From positions 15,969-79,968 of the forward strand of contig NZ_CALLDG010000052.1 of assembly GCF_937999985.1 (NCBI RefSeq): a stretch of DNA of 64,000 nt. The letters run 5' to 3'. The position numbers and the translations under genes were made by a program. The notes beneath the pieces were generated by a model. It worked only from the letters and a program-made list of their open reading frames with translations. It searched no databases and had not been told where the DNA came from. Shown piece by piece: positions 1 through 7,936 of the stretch. Within the stretch, counting starts at the first letter, position 1, and each line of letters begins with the position of its first letter. This DNA is from an uncultured Corynebacterium sp. Lineage in GTDB: Bacteria; Actinomycetota; Actinomycetes; Mycobacteriales; Mycobacteriaceae.

Positions 1-855
1 GTCCTTCTTCTCGGCCTGCTCGCCGTCCTTGTTCTTGATGTCGTCCGGGTCGATGCCCCAGACCTTCGCCGGGAACTTCAGACGCAGCGCGGCCAGGGTG
101 CCCTTGTCGCCCTTGGAAAGCTCGCCGTCGGCCTCCAGGCGCTCGCGCAGAGCAGGGTACAGCTCGGTCGGGGGAACGGTCTGCTCGAAGCGGTAAACCT
201 TCTCGCCGTCCTGCTCTTCCTCACCGACGTAGTCGATCGGCTGGGTCTTCAGGATCTGCATGTCGAAGTAGTCGTAGGACTTGCGATCCGTGCCCATCGG
301 GAACTGGTAGGTGATGCCCGGACGGGTGAACGGAGCGACGGAGGCCTCGACCTCTTCGTCCTTACCCTCGTTGGCAGCTGCATCCAGGGCCGGTGCGTTT
401 AGCTCGATCGAGGACGTCGGCTCCGGCACGGGCATCTGGGTCTTGCGATCCAGGGTGATGTGGTCGATCGACGCGCTGATCAGGTTCTTTGGCTCTTCCC
501 GGTCCGTGCGGAACAGGGTCTGGCCGGACTCGAGGGTCACGACATCATCGTCCGAAGGTTCCTGGGCGGTGGTGAATCGCTGGGACTGCATCTCCAAGTC
601 CTTGTTGATGAAGCAGCTCACCTGCGGGTTGTCGCCCTTACACTCGGGCTTGTCCTTGTTGTTGCCCACCGGTTTGCCGGCAGCAAGCGCCCCAGAGTCC
701 AGCAGATTGCCGGGGGTCTTCGGGGTGATGGTGGTGGATACGAGGTCCAGCGGCAGCACCTTGCCCTTCGGGACGACATAGGTGGGCAGTGCGATGGCAA
801 AGACCAGCATGGCTACACCGAGCACGATCGCTACGGAGGAGAGGATTCTCTTCAT
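1..855 (-). CDS. DUF3068 (PorA-family) membrane-anchored protein, C-terminus cut by window edge
   Basis: The reading frame starts with ATG at 855 and runs off the window start, giving 285 codons without a stop. The N-terminus (MKRILSSVAIVLGVAMLVFA) is a signal anchor or uncleaved signal peptide. The rest is extracellular in character, with LPTYVVPKGKVLPLDLVSTT following, a Cys pair near residues 75-85, and the motif KTQPIDYVG near residue 205. This arrangement matches the DUF3068/PF11271 family found throughout mycolata, whose members sit beside cell-wall genes. The molecular role is not established; the PorA-like family name does not prove a pore. It is divergent from the acyltransferase gene at 1027, with about 170 bp of AT-rich promoter DNA between them. 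Confidence 0.75.
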   Translation of the reverse strand, partial: MKRILSSVAIVLGVAMLVFAIALPTYVVPKGKVLPLDLVSTTITPKTPGNLLDSGALAAGKPVGNNKDKPECKGDNPQVSCFINKDLEMQSQRFTTAQEPSDDDVVTLESGQTLFRTDREEPKNLISASIDHITLDRKTQMPVPEPTSSIELNAPALDAAANEGKDEEVEASVAPFTRPGITYQFPMGTDRKSYDYFDMQILKTQPIDYVGEEEQDGEKVYRFEQTVPPTELYPALRERLEADGELSKGDKGTLAALRLKFPAKVWGIDPDDIKNKDGEQAEKKD

Positions 856-1013
856 AGGATGGGGTTTCCTGACTCTATCTGTCTATATCTATCCGGTGAC
901 TGTAGTTAGCCTGTAAAGCTTCCAATACTTTAGCCAATCAAAACTAGATACTTTGCAGTTTTAGAATTTTTCTCTAGAAAAGTCTTCGGGGGTGTTTCCG
1001 CGTGCCGTTCGGT

Positions 1014-1019
1014 TAAGCT
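1014..1019 (+). promoter_or_regulatory. -10 box TAAGCT for a leaderless acyltransferase mRNA
   Basis: TAAGCT ends exactly 7 nt before the ATG at 1027 and no Shine-Dalgarno sequence is visible, the geometry expected when transcription starts at the start codon. Inferred from spacing only. Confidence 0.5.
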
Positions 1020-1026
1020 GATTCCG

Positions 1027-2286
1027 ATGAGCACGAAGATTCCCTCCGCCCGCCCCGCGCCCTTCCTACCTGCACTGGAAGGTCTCCGCGCGATTGCCTG
1101 CTCCGGCATCATCATCACGCACGTCGCGTTCCAAACCGGCGCGGATACGGGGAACCTGCTGAACCGCATGATGGCGCGCACGGATTTCTTTGTGCCCGTG
1201 TTCTTCGCCCTCTCCGGCTTTTTGCTGTGGCGCCGCCACCGGGCGGACTTTGCGGTATCTACCTCGCAGGACAATCTGCTGACCTTGGCGGGTTACTACG
1301 TGAAGCGCCTGGGGCGCATCTTCCCGGCCTACCTGGTCACTGTCGCGATTGTGCTGCTGTTCTTCCCGGTTGCGGGCTCGCCGACGGTGTGGCAGATGAT
1401 CTCGAACGTCATCATGGTGCAGATCTACGTCGACGGTGGGCTGATCGGCGGGCTGACCCATCTGTGGAGCTTGTGCGTAGAGATGGCTTTCTACCTAGTG
1501 CTGCCTGTGATTGCGGTGGCGTGGGGGCGTCGAGAAAGAAAATGGCGCATCGTGTGGATCGTCGTGGTGGCCGCGGCGAGCTTCGGCTGGGCCTTCATCC
1601 CCGCGTTCGCCGAGCCCCCGGCGCCGGGTGGATTGAACCCGCACATCATGCCACCTGCGTTTATCGCATGGTTCGGGGTGGGGCTGCTCGGCGCGGAGCT
1701 GGAGTCTATCGTGCAGGATCGTGCCTACGCGCGCACGGGTAAGGATGGAGCCGAGGGTATTGACGCCCGGTACCAGCTGCCGGAGGTGCGATTCGTAGCG
1801 AAGTTTCGCTGGGTGTTCTGGTTGCTGGCCATCGGTGCGCTGGCGGTCGCGGCCTCGGACGGGCCGGAGGGTCTGACGCACGCGGCGCCGGCGGAGTTCG
1901 CCCGCCGGACGCTATATGGCCTGGTGTTCGCTGCCGCGCTGATCGTTCCTTATACGCTGGCGCCGCGGTCGAGGTTCTTTGAGTCGGCACTGATGCAGGC
2001 GCTGGGCCGCTGGTCGTACGCGATCTTCCTGTGGCACATGTCGCTGCTATCGCTGGTGTTTCCGCTGCTGGGCGTGCCACTGTTCAGCGGGCACACCGCC
2101 CTGGTGCTGGTGGCAACGTTCGTGCTGAGCGTGCCGGTGGCCGCGCTGAGCTACTCCTTTGTGGAGGAGCCCGCGCGCCGGTCCATTAATTCCTGGTGGC
2201 GCTCGGTTCGGGATGCCAAGACAGAGACCACCACGGCCAGCAGCACGACGGCGAGCGCGCCGTTTACCACGAACCCGCCCGCGTAG
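1027..2286 (+). CDS. Acyltransferase 3 family integral membrane protein (OafA/YrhL-like)
   Basis: 419 residues. The N-terminal signature LPALEGLRAIACSGIIITH, with the conserved R and H of acyltransferase family 3 (PF01757), is followed by about ten hydrophobic segments. The C-terminal region FLWHMSLLSLVF is typical of the last helices. Family members move acyl groups from cytoplasmic donors onto extracytoplasmic sugars or lipids; in mycolata a cell-wall glycan or glycolipid acceptor is plausible but not shown. The hydrophilic C-terminal tail (rich in T, S and A) is encoded in DNA that overlaps the 3' end of aftD on the other strand. Substrate unknown. Confidence 0.85.
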   Translation: MSTKIPSARPAPFLPALEGLRAIACSGIIITHVAFQTGADTGNLLNRMMARTDFFVPVFFALSGFLLWRRHRADFAVSTSQDNLLTLAGYYVKRLGRIFPAYLVTVAIVLLFFPVAGSPTVWQMISNVIMVQIYVDGGLIGGLTHLWSLCVEMAFYLVLPVIAVAWGRRERKWRIVWIVVVAAASFGWAFIPAFAEPPAPGGLNPHIMPPAFIAWFGVGLLGAELESIVQDRAYARTGKDGAEGIDARYQLPEVRFVAKFRWVFWLLAIGALAVAASDGPEGLTHAAPAEFARRTLYGLVFAAALIVPYTLAPRSRFFESALMQALGRWSYAIFLWHMSLLSLVFPLLGVPLFSGHTALVLVATFVLSVPVAALSYSFVEEPARRSINSWWRSVRDAKTETTTASSTTASAPFTTNPPA

Positions 2287-5200
2287 TAGTTTCCGCTGCC
2301 CCAGGCGCCGCGGATGCACAGCAATAGCGCCAGGAACGCGGCCGTTCCGGTGATGACCTTGCCCGCCAGGATGGCGCGACGGATGGCACGGCTCCGTGGG
2401 GTGTGCTCTGTAGCCTGGGCCTTGTCTGCTGCCACTGGCTCAGCTATCGCTGCCGCCGTACTATTCGGCAGCGCCGGCATCCGGCGGGTCCGCCGCACCA
2501 CGAAGATGCACAGTCCTACCAGCACCAGCGCCGCCACCAGGCCGATGGCCAGCCACGCGCGGTAAAGTTTCGTGCCCTCGAAGTGGGTGGTGACCAGCCC
2601 GGACTTGCCCTCCGGGACGAGCCACCCCTGCTGCCAGCCATTCACCGTGATCGGCGTGAGCTGCGTGGTTTCGCCACCTTCTTCCAGCGTGGCGATGCGC
2701 CCAGGGTTCGCCTGCGAAGGGCTGAACAGCACACGCTTCTTATCCGAGGCCTCCAGGCGGGTGGATTGCTCCCCGGGTGCCAACTGCTCCAGCGGGCTGG
2801 CCTGTTCCACCGGCTGCGCCGCCGGGATTTCCCGCACCGCCGCGCCGAACAGCGGCTCGGCGACGGAGAGCGCCACCCAGCGCGCCGTGGTGGACAGCAC
2901 GTGCTTGCCCGCGGGAAGGTTCAGGGTGTCGCCGCAGGTGTAGCCCTTGCCGTCGATGGTCACGGGCGCCTGGTTCTCGCGGGCGCATTCGGAGGTGTGC
3001 ACCACAACCGGCAGCTCGCCCGCGCCGTTGCCAATTGCTTCCGGCGCCTCGAAGCCGCGCAGCATGACGGATTCGCTGATTTCCTGGCCGAATACCCACC
3101 GGTTCAGTGTTGCTCCTGTTGCCCCTGTTGCTCCCGCGTTGCCCTGTGAGTCGTCGCCGCCATCCACCGGGGGCACCGTCGGCACGCGCCGCGGCGTGAC
3201 GTCCTTTTCTCCATCGGCCAGTACCTTCGCCTCGGCTACGCCGAAGTCGCCGAAGGCGCCCACGATCGTCACGCGGATCGCATCGGCCCGCCCGGCGGGA
3301 ACCTTCACCTTGTTGGTCTCGCCGGTCTTAAGGGTTGCGGACGTTCCCGACACGATTCTCCCCTGCAGGTACGTCGTCACCTGCACACGCGCAGGCCGAC
3401 CCTGAATGTCCAGGTGCAAGCCCAGCCTGTTGTATGCCTCGTCCATGCGGAACTCGATGTACTGCCCCGCCACGTTGCCGACCGTCGGCCGCCACGCGGT
3501 CCTGTGCGAACCATCCACCGCGGAGGTTGCGGAAGAATACGTCTCCGCCCCGCCAAAACTCGTCGGGTCCGCGGCGGTGGAGGAGACCCGCACCTCGCCG
3601 CGGCCTTCCACGCGCGTCATCTGCTCCGGCGCGACCTCCTGCCCGTCCGCATCGCGCACGGGGTAGTCGCGCACCGGGTTCAGCACCTGCACCGGGTCGT
3701 CTTCGCTGCGGATTTCGCTGTCCGCGCCCACCACGTTGCCGTAGTTGTGGTCGCGCAGCGCGGGCGTGTCCGTCACCGTCTGTGCGGGTAGCTCTAGTTT
3801 TTTGCCTTGTGACGCCCCCACACGCGCCCGCGCCGCACCCTGCCTACCCAGGGCCGCGTCCGCCGCTGCCAGGCGGGGGAGGGATTCGGCGCTGGAATGG
3901 GTGACGTCGAGGCGTTCGGCGTCAATAATCCGCAGGTCACCCGCAGTGCCCACAGTGTTGGGAGTAACAGGATCCACCCGATAGATCCGCACCTCCTCGT
4001 CGTCGCCGAAGGCCGCGGTCTTGCTGAAGCCCCCGGAGCGCTCGAGGGTGCGCTCGATCCGCTTGGCGCCGGGGGTGTCGGCGGCGGTGGTCAGGTCGTA
4101 GCGCAGCACCAGGTAGCCCACGCCCTGCTGCCACAGCGCGGCGGCGAGGGAGGGGATGGCGGTGCCGGCTTCCAGCTCCCGCTGCACGCCGTCGAGGCCG
4201 CGGATGGCCTCGGGCTGCACTAGCGGCACGGAGTCGCGCACGACCCACGGCACGTCCAACAGGGGCTGGACGGGTTCGTCGCGGGTGTTTCCCCAGGTCT
4301 GGCGTGCAAAGCGTGCCTTGGGGAGGATCATGGTGCGGGCGGGGGCGTGGGTTTCCCCTGCTTCCTTGGCGACTTCCGAGTTCAGCCAGTCCGCGGCCTC
4401 GGTCCAGTAGTCGGGCACGCTCCGGTAGGCGTCCGCGGCGGCGATGCGCCCCGACCAGCCCGTGGCGGTGACCACGACGACTAGCAGGCAGATGGCAATG
4501 GCGCGGGGGACCTCCGCGTGCTTCTCCGGGTGGAGCCACCGCGCCCAGCGTTCGCGGCTAAGCCCCGGCCAGGGCAGGCGCGCGAGGCCGTGGGCGATGC
4601 CCACCACCAGCGCCAATCGCACCAGGGGGTCGAACTTGTGCAGGTTGCGCAGCGGGGCGCCCGCGCCATCCAGGAAAATCCGGCCCCAGGAGGCCAGCGG
4701 GGAGATCGGGGCGGTGGCGAAGACCATCGCGGTCACGCCCAGCAGCAGGATCGCCAGCCAGCGGCGGGCGAAAGGTAGCTGCGGGCGGGTGAGCCCCCAT
4801 AAGCCCAGGAACGCCACCAGCAGGGTGCCGGCGACGAAGACGGGTTCGCCGACCAGCTCGTAACCGCCCTGGCGTTCGGCGGAGAGGAAGGGGGTCCAGC
4901 TGGTGGTGCCGCGCAGGATCTCCGCGAGGTTCATCCAGTTGGTGGTTAGGGATGCGGACTCGATGTAGTCCGTGAATGGCGGGGAATACTTGCCCAGCAG
5001 GAGCAGCGGGCCGATCCACCAGAACGTGGCCAGCAGGCCTGCGGGCACCCACCACAGCGCGAAGTACAGGCCCACGCGCGGACGGCGGATGCACATACCC
5101 AGCCAGAAGATCACGGCGGGCAGGATGGCCACGGCGGTGGCCACGGCGTTCACCGCGCCCAGGCACAGCACGGCCAGGGCGCTGAGTAGCGCGTATTTAG

Positions 5201-5738
5201 CCAGGTGGGAGCGTGTGTGGCGGTCTAGCTGGGCATCCCGCCCCAGCATCGCCGCGCTCGCCACGGGCAGCAGCACCCACGGCACCAGCGCGCACACCCA
5301 CGCCTCGGAGCTAATGGCCCCGAGCGTGGTGAGGATCCGCGGGGAGAGTGCAAAGAGAACGCCCGCGATCACGCGCGAGCCGCGGCTGCCGATCCTTAGC
5401 CGCTGCAGCAGAAGGACCGTCCCGGCGAACGCAAGCGCCAGCAGCAGCCCCCACCAGAGACGTTGCGTGACCCAGCCGGGCAGGAAGGAAAACACGGCGA
5501 AGAACAGGCCGTGCGGGAACAGGTACCCGTACGCCTGGTTCTGCAGTTGCCCCAGCGGGAAGGTATCCGTCCAGGGGTATAGCGCTTGGCGGAGGAATCC
5601 CCAGGGGTTGGCCGTCAGGTCCAGCTTCGTGTCGGCCGAGGTCAGCCCGGGGGACTGTAGGAATGCGAAAAGAAACCACGCGAGGGTGCTATACACCCAA
5701 GCGCGGCGAGAAAGGGGGCGGTGCGCCGTGGTTGGCAC
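2151..5738 (-). CDS. aftD: Alpha-(1->3)-arabinofuranosyltransferase AftD
   Basis: 1195 residues from a GTG start at 5738. AftD is a GT-C membrane enzyme adding alpha-1,3-arabinofuranose in arabinogalactan and lipoarabinomannan assembly, using decaprenyl-phosphoryl-arabinose outside the membrane. The first 440 residues hold roughly ten transmembrane helices, with an acidic loop SADTKLDL near residue 35 where GT-C catalytic carboxylates lie. A large periplasmic part follows, with a discoidin/carbohydrate-binding-like stretch near residues 740-850 (TSAVDGSHRTAWRP). Three more hydrophobic segments lie in the last 130 residues. It is shorter than mycobacterial AftD (about 1400). Transcribed after the DUF2613 gene (14 nt gap). 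The last 45 codons overlap the acyltransferase gene tail to tail by 136 bp. Known AftD/DUF2613/LpqI synteny (Rv0236c, Rv0236A, Rv0237) supports the call. Confidence 0.9.
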   Translation of the reverse strand: MPTTAHRPLSRRAWVYSTLAWFLFAFLQSPGLTSADTKLDLTANPWGFLRQALYPWTDTFPLGQLQNQAYGYLFPHGLFFAVFSFLPGWVTQRLWWGLLLALAFAGTVLLLQRLRIGSRGSRVIAGVLFALSPRILTTLGAISSEAWVCALVPWVLLPVASAAMLGRDAQLDRHTRSHLAKYALLSALAVLCLGAVNAVATAVAILPAVIFWLGMCIRRPRVGLYFALWWVPAGLLATFWWIGPLLLLGKYSPPFTDYIESASLTTNWMNLAEILRGTTSWTPFLSAERQGGYELVGEPVFVAGTLLVAFLGLWGLTRPQLPFARRWLAILLLGVTAMVFATAPISPLASWGRIFLDGAGAPLRNLHKFDPLVRLALVVGIAHGLARLPWPGLSRERWARWLHPEKHAEVPRAIAICLLVVVVTATGWSGRIAAADAYRSVPDYWTEAADWLNSEVAKEAGETHAPARTMILPKARFARQTWGNTRDEPVQPLLDVPWVVRDSVPLVQPEAIRGLDGVQRELEAGTAIPSLAAALWQQGVGYLVLRYDLTTAADTPGAKRIERTLERSGGFSKTAAFGDDEEVRIYRVDPVTPNTVGTAGDLRIIDAERLDVTHSSAESLPRLAAADAALGRQGAARARVGASQGKKLELPAQTVTDTPALRDHNYGNVVGADSEIRSEDDPVQVLNPVRDYPVRDADGQEVAPEQMTRVEGRGEVRVSSTAADPTSFGGAETYSSATSAVDGSHRTAWRPTVGNVAGQYIEFRMDEAYNRLGLHLDIQGRPARVQVTTYLQGRIVSGTSATLKTGETNKVKVPAGRADAIRVTIVGAFGDFGVAEAKVLADGEKDVTPRRVPTVPPVDGGDDSQGNAGATGATGATLNRWVFGQEISESVMLRGFEAPEAIGNGAGELPVVVHTSECARENQAPVTIDGKGYTCGDTLNLPAGKHVLSTTARWVALSVAEPLFGAAVREIPAAQPVEQASPLEQLAPGEQSTRLEASDKKRVLFSPSQANPGRIATLEEGGETTQLTPITVNGWQQGWLVPEGKSGLVTTHFEGTKLYRAWLAIGLVAALVLVGLCIFVVRRTRRMPALPNSTAAAIAEPVAADKAQATEHTPRSRAIRRAILAGKVITGTAAFLALLLCIRGAWGSGNYYAGGFVVNGALAVVLLAVVVSVLASRTERHQELMDRRAGSSTKE
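3796..3819 (+). repeat. Dispersed T-tract/GACGCCC element, copy 1
   Basis: Core GACGCCCCC at 3811 preceded by a tract with six consecutive T. Lies antisense inside aftD, where it encodes VGASQGKK. Confidence 0.5.
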
Positions 5739-5752
5739 GTGATGGTGCGCCT

Positions 5753-5959
5753 TTATTCGGAAATGCGGCCGCCGTACTGGACGGCGCCCAGGAATGCGTT
5801 GTCCTGGTTCACGGCGATCTGTTCGTCGGTGGGCAGTTCAGTGGTATCGGCCATTGCGCCAGCGCCGAAAGTTGCGGCGCCGCCCAGGACCAGGCCTGCA
5901 ACTGCGGAGGCGACCAGTGCGCCCAGGCCGCGACGGTTAGAGGCGGTTTCGTTAGCCAT
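5753..5959 (-). CDS. Small DUF2613 secreted or membrane-anchored protein upstream of aftD
   Basis: 68 residues: a basic N-terminus (NETASNRRG), one hydrophobic segment (LGALVASAVAGLVLGGAATF) and a short polar C-terminus with a conserved DNAFLGAVQYGGR end. This matches DUF2613 and the mycobacterial small secreted protein Rv0236A, encoded immediately before aftD. An ACAGGAA ribosome-binding site precedes the ATG. The constant pairing with aftD suggests a subunit or assembly role for the arabinosyltransferase; that is inference from synteny. Confidence 0.8.
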   Translation of the reverse strand: MANETASNRRGLGALVASAVAGLVLGGAATFGAGAMADTTELPTDEQIAVNQDNAFLGAVQYGGRISE

Positions 5960-6057
5960 GTTAATTCCTGTTCCTAGTGGGATTATTGTGGTTTTAGCGT
6001 ACTAGCTTCTTGTAGATCGTACCTAATGAAACGCCAACAGACCTTCGTTTGGGAAAA

Positions 6058-6597
6058 CTAGTCCTCATCTTCGATCGGCGGGACGATCAATACGGGGCGA
6101 CCGGCGTTCTTGATGATGCTGTCCGACACGCTGGACTGCAGGAAAGACTTCCAGCCCGATAGTGCACGGGTGCCCGTGACAATCAGATCCACATCCAGCT
6201 CATCGGCAGCGTCAACAATGGCGCTCCAAATAGCTGTTCCGGACTCTACCAGAAAGGGTTCGGTAACAAAACCATGGGAGTTGGCCAGATCCACGCCCTC
6301 GTTGCAGATGTTCACGGCCTCTGCGTATGCCGGATCGTCGTCCTCCGGATGCTCGCCGGTTTCATTGGACCAGTCGTGCTGCATCATGCCGCTCATGCCT
6401 GCCGCGCGCGCAGCCTGGCGGTGGATCGGCTCCCACACGGTCAGGATGTAGGCGTTCTTGGCGGACAGGAAACGCCCGGCGTGCTCCACAGCGCCACGGG
6501 CTTCGGCGGAGCCGTCGTAGGCGATCAGGACGGTATCGCCGCTCGCGTCGAAAGCCGGCTGGTGTGCTTGCTGGGCTTGTTCTGCCTGCTCGGTCAT
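6058..6597 (-). CDS. Universal stress protein, single UspA domain
   Basis: 179 residues from the ATG at 6597, chosen because GAGGAG lies 8 nt upstream; an in-frame start 45 nt further upstream lacks such a site. After a Gln/Ala-rich N-terminus (TEQAEQAQQAHQPAF) comes the UspA fold: TVLIAYDGSAEARGAVEHAG at its start and DLIVTGTRALSGWKSFLQSS-VSDSIIKNAGRPVLIVPP at its end. The C-terminal part resembles the ATP-binding signature G-2x-G-9x-G(S/T), but the first glycine spacing is irregular (GTRALSGWKSFLQSSVSD), so nucleotide binding is uncertain. A cytoplasmic stress or metabolic adaptation role is typical. It is divergent from lpqI with about 90 bp between. Confidence 0.85.
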   Translation of the reverse strand: MTEQAEQAQQAHQPAFDASGDTVLIAYDGSAEARGAVEHAGRFLSAKNAYILTVWEPIHRQAARAAGMSGMMQHDWSNETGEHPEDDDPAYAEAVNICNEGVDLANSHGFVTEPFLVESGTAIWSAIVDAADELDVDLIVTGTRALSGWKSFLQSSVSDSIIKNAGRPVLIVPPIEDED

Positions 6598-6689
6598 GTT
6601 TATCGCTCCTCGGTGGGCACTTCGGTGCCGCTTCGGTGGCACTTCACGATTGGTGCACTGCTCGTTGCGTTTGTTACTACGTTAATACT

Positions 6690-7895
6690 ATGCCTCGTAG
6701 ACACGTAGCCGCTGGCGCTTTAGGTTTCGCTCTTGTTGTTGCCTCTAGCGCTTGTTCCTTATCGACGCCCACTGACCAGCCAGCCGATACCTCCACCTCC
6801 GCTGCCACTTCCGCCGCACCCAGCTCCGAAAGCTCCGACGCCGCCGAATCTAGCGCGCCCCCAGCGGAGAACCAGCAGGCGTGTGCCCGGGTGGAGGGTA
6901 AGGCCCCGAGGGAGATGGCTGGCCGGATGCTTGCTGTGGGCGTCACCACCTACGAATCAGCAGAACAAGCCGTCGACGAAGGTGTGCGCCACCTTTTCAT
7001 TGGCTCGCAGACCGATAAAACCATCCTGAATGGGCAGGGCGATCCCGCGCGTAGCCTGGCAGCGCTCGAGGAGCGCGCGGGCGAACCGCTGACCGTGAGC
7101 GTGGACGAGGAAGGCGGGCTGGTGCAGCGCCTATCCGAGATCGTCGGTGAGCTGCCGAGTGCGCAGCAGATGGCGGAGACGATGAGCCCCGATCAGGTGC
7201 GCGACCTCATGGCCGAACACGGCAAGAAGGTCCGCGACTTGGGAATCACCGTGGACTTCGCGCCGGTGGTGGACCTGGCCGGCGGCCAGGAGATTTCCGA
7301 TAACGCGATCGGCTCGCGGTCCTTCAGCGCCGACCCGAAGGTGGCGGCGGATTACGCGCGGGCCTACTCGGAGGGCCTGCAGCAGGCGGGTGTGACCCCG
7401 GTGTTGAAGCACTTCCCGGGCCACGGCCACGCCACGGGGGATTCTCACATGGGTGCCGTGACCACCCCGCCGCTGGAGCAGATGCAGGGCAACGACCTGC
7501 TGCCTTTCCGCGAACTGGTGGATGTTGAGGGCATGGCCGTGATGGTCGGCCACGTGGAGGTGCCGGGGCTGGGCGAGCCTTTGCCGTCCTCGGTGAATCC
7601 TGCGGCCTACAAGCTGCTGCGGGAGGGCGGTTATGGGCCGAAGCATGACGCCCCAGGTTTCGACGGCGTGATCTACACCGACGACCTAACGGGCATGAAG
7701 GCCGTGACGGATCGCTACCCCGGCCCGGAGGCGGCCGTGGCGGCACTGGCGGCGGGAGCGGACGTGGCGCTTGCCGCAGCGGGGGCCGTGGAGATCCCCG
7801 ATGTGGTGGAGGCCATCCGCGTGGCGATCGATGACGGGCGGATTCCTGAGGATCGCGTGCGCGATTCTCTGAATCGCACCTGTGTAACGGAGTAA
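6690..7895 (+). CDS. lpqI: LpqI-type beta-N-acetylglucosaminidase lipoprotein, glycoside hydrolase family 3
   Basis: 401 residues. The N-terminus is a lipoprotein-like signal peptide ending ALVVASSAC, a non-ideal lipobox, followed by a Ser/Ala/Pro linker to about residue 65. The GH3 catalytic domain holds VDEEGGLVQRL, the NagZ-type His motif KHFPGHGHATGDSH (about residue 235) and YTDDLTGMKAV, which carries the nucleophile Asp. The enzyme class removes GlcNAc from muropeptides in peptidoglycan recycling, here outside the membrane as in Mtb Rv0237. The start is the ATG beginning PRRHVAAGALG; longer readings run into the promoter region shared with the stress-protein gene. The order aftD, DUF2613, lpqI is conserved in mycolata. 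Confidence 0.88.
   Translation: MPRRHVAAGALGFALVVASSACSLSTPTDQPADTSTSAATSAAPSSESSDAAESSAPPAENQQACARVEGKAPREMAGRMLAVGVTTYESAEQAVDEGVRHLFIGSQTDKTILNGQGDPARSLAALEERAGEPLTVSVDEEGGLVQRLSEIVGELPSAQQMAETMSPDQVRDLMAEHGKKVRDLGITVDFAPVVDLAGGQEISDNAIGSRSFSADPKVAADYARAYSEGLQQAGVTPVLKHFPGHGHATGDSHMGAVTTPPLEQMQGNDLLPFRELVDVEGMAVMVGHVEVPGLGEPLPSSVNPAAYKLLREGGYGPKHDAPGFDGVIYTDDLTGMKAVTDRYPGPEAAVAALAAGADVALAAAGAVEIPDVVEAIRVAIDDGRIPEDRVRDSLNRTCVTE
6751..6772 (+). repeat. Dispersed T-tract/GACGCCC element, copy 2
   Basis: Core GACGCCCAC at 6764 after CTTGTTCCTTATC; sense orientation, placed in the lpqI signal-peptide/linker codons (STPTDQ). Confidence 0.5.
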
Positions 7896-7923
7896 AAGAA
7901 TTCCCTGTTCGGGGGATTCGCGA

Positions 7924-7929
7924 TACACT
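7924..7929 (+). promoter_or_regulatory. -10 box TACACT for leaderless vanW-like mRNA
   Basis: TACACT lies exactly 7 nt before the GTG at 7937, supporting both that start codon and leaderless transcription. Confidence 0.5.
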
Positions 7930-7936
7930 AACCTGC

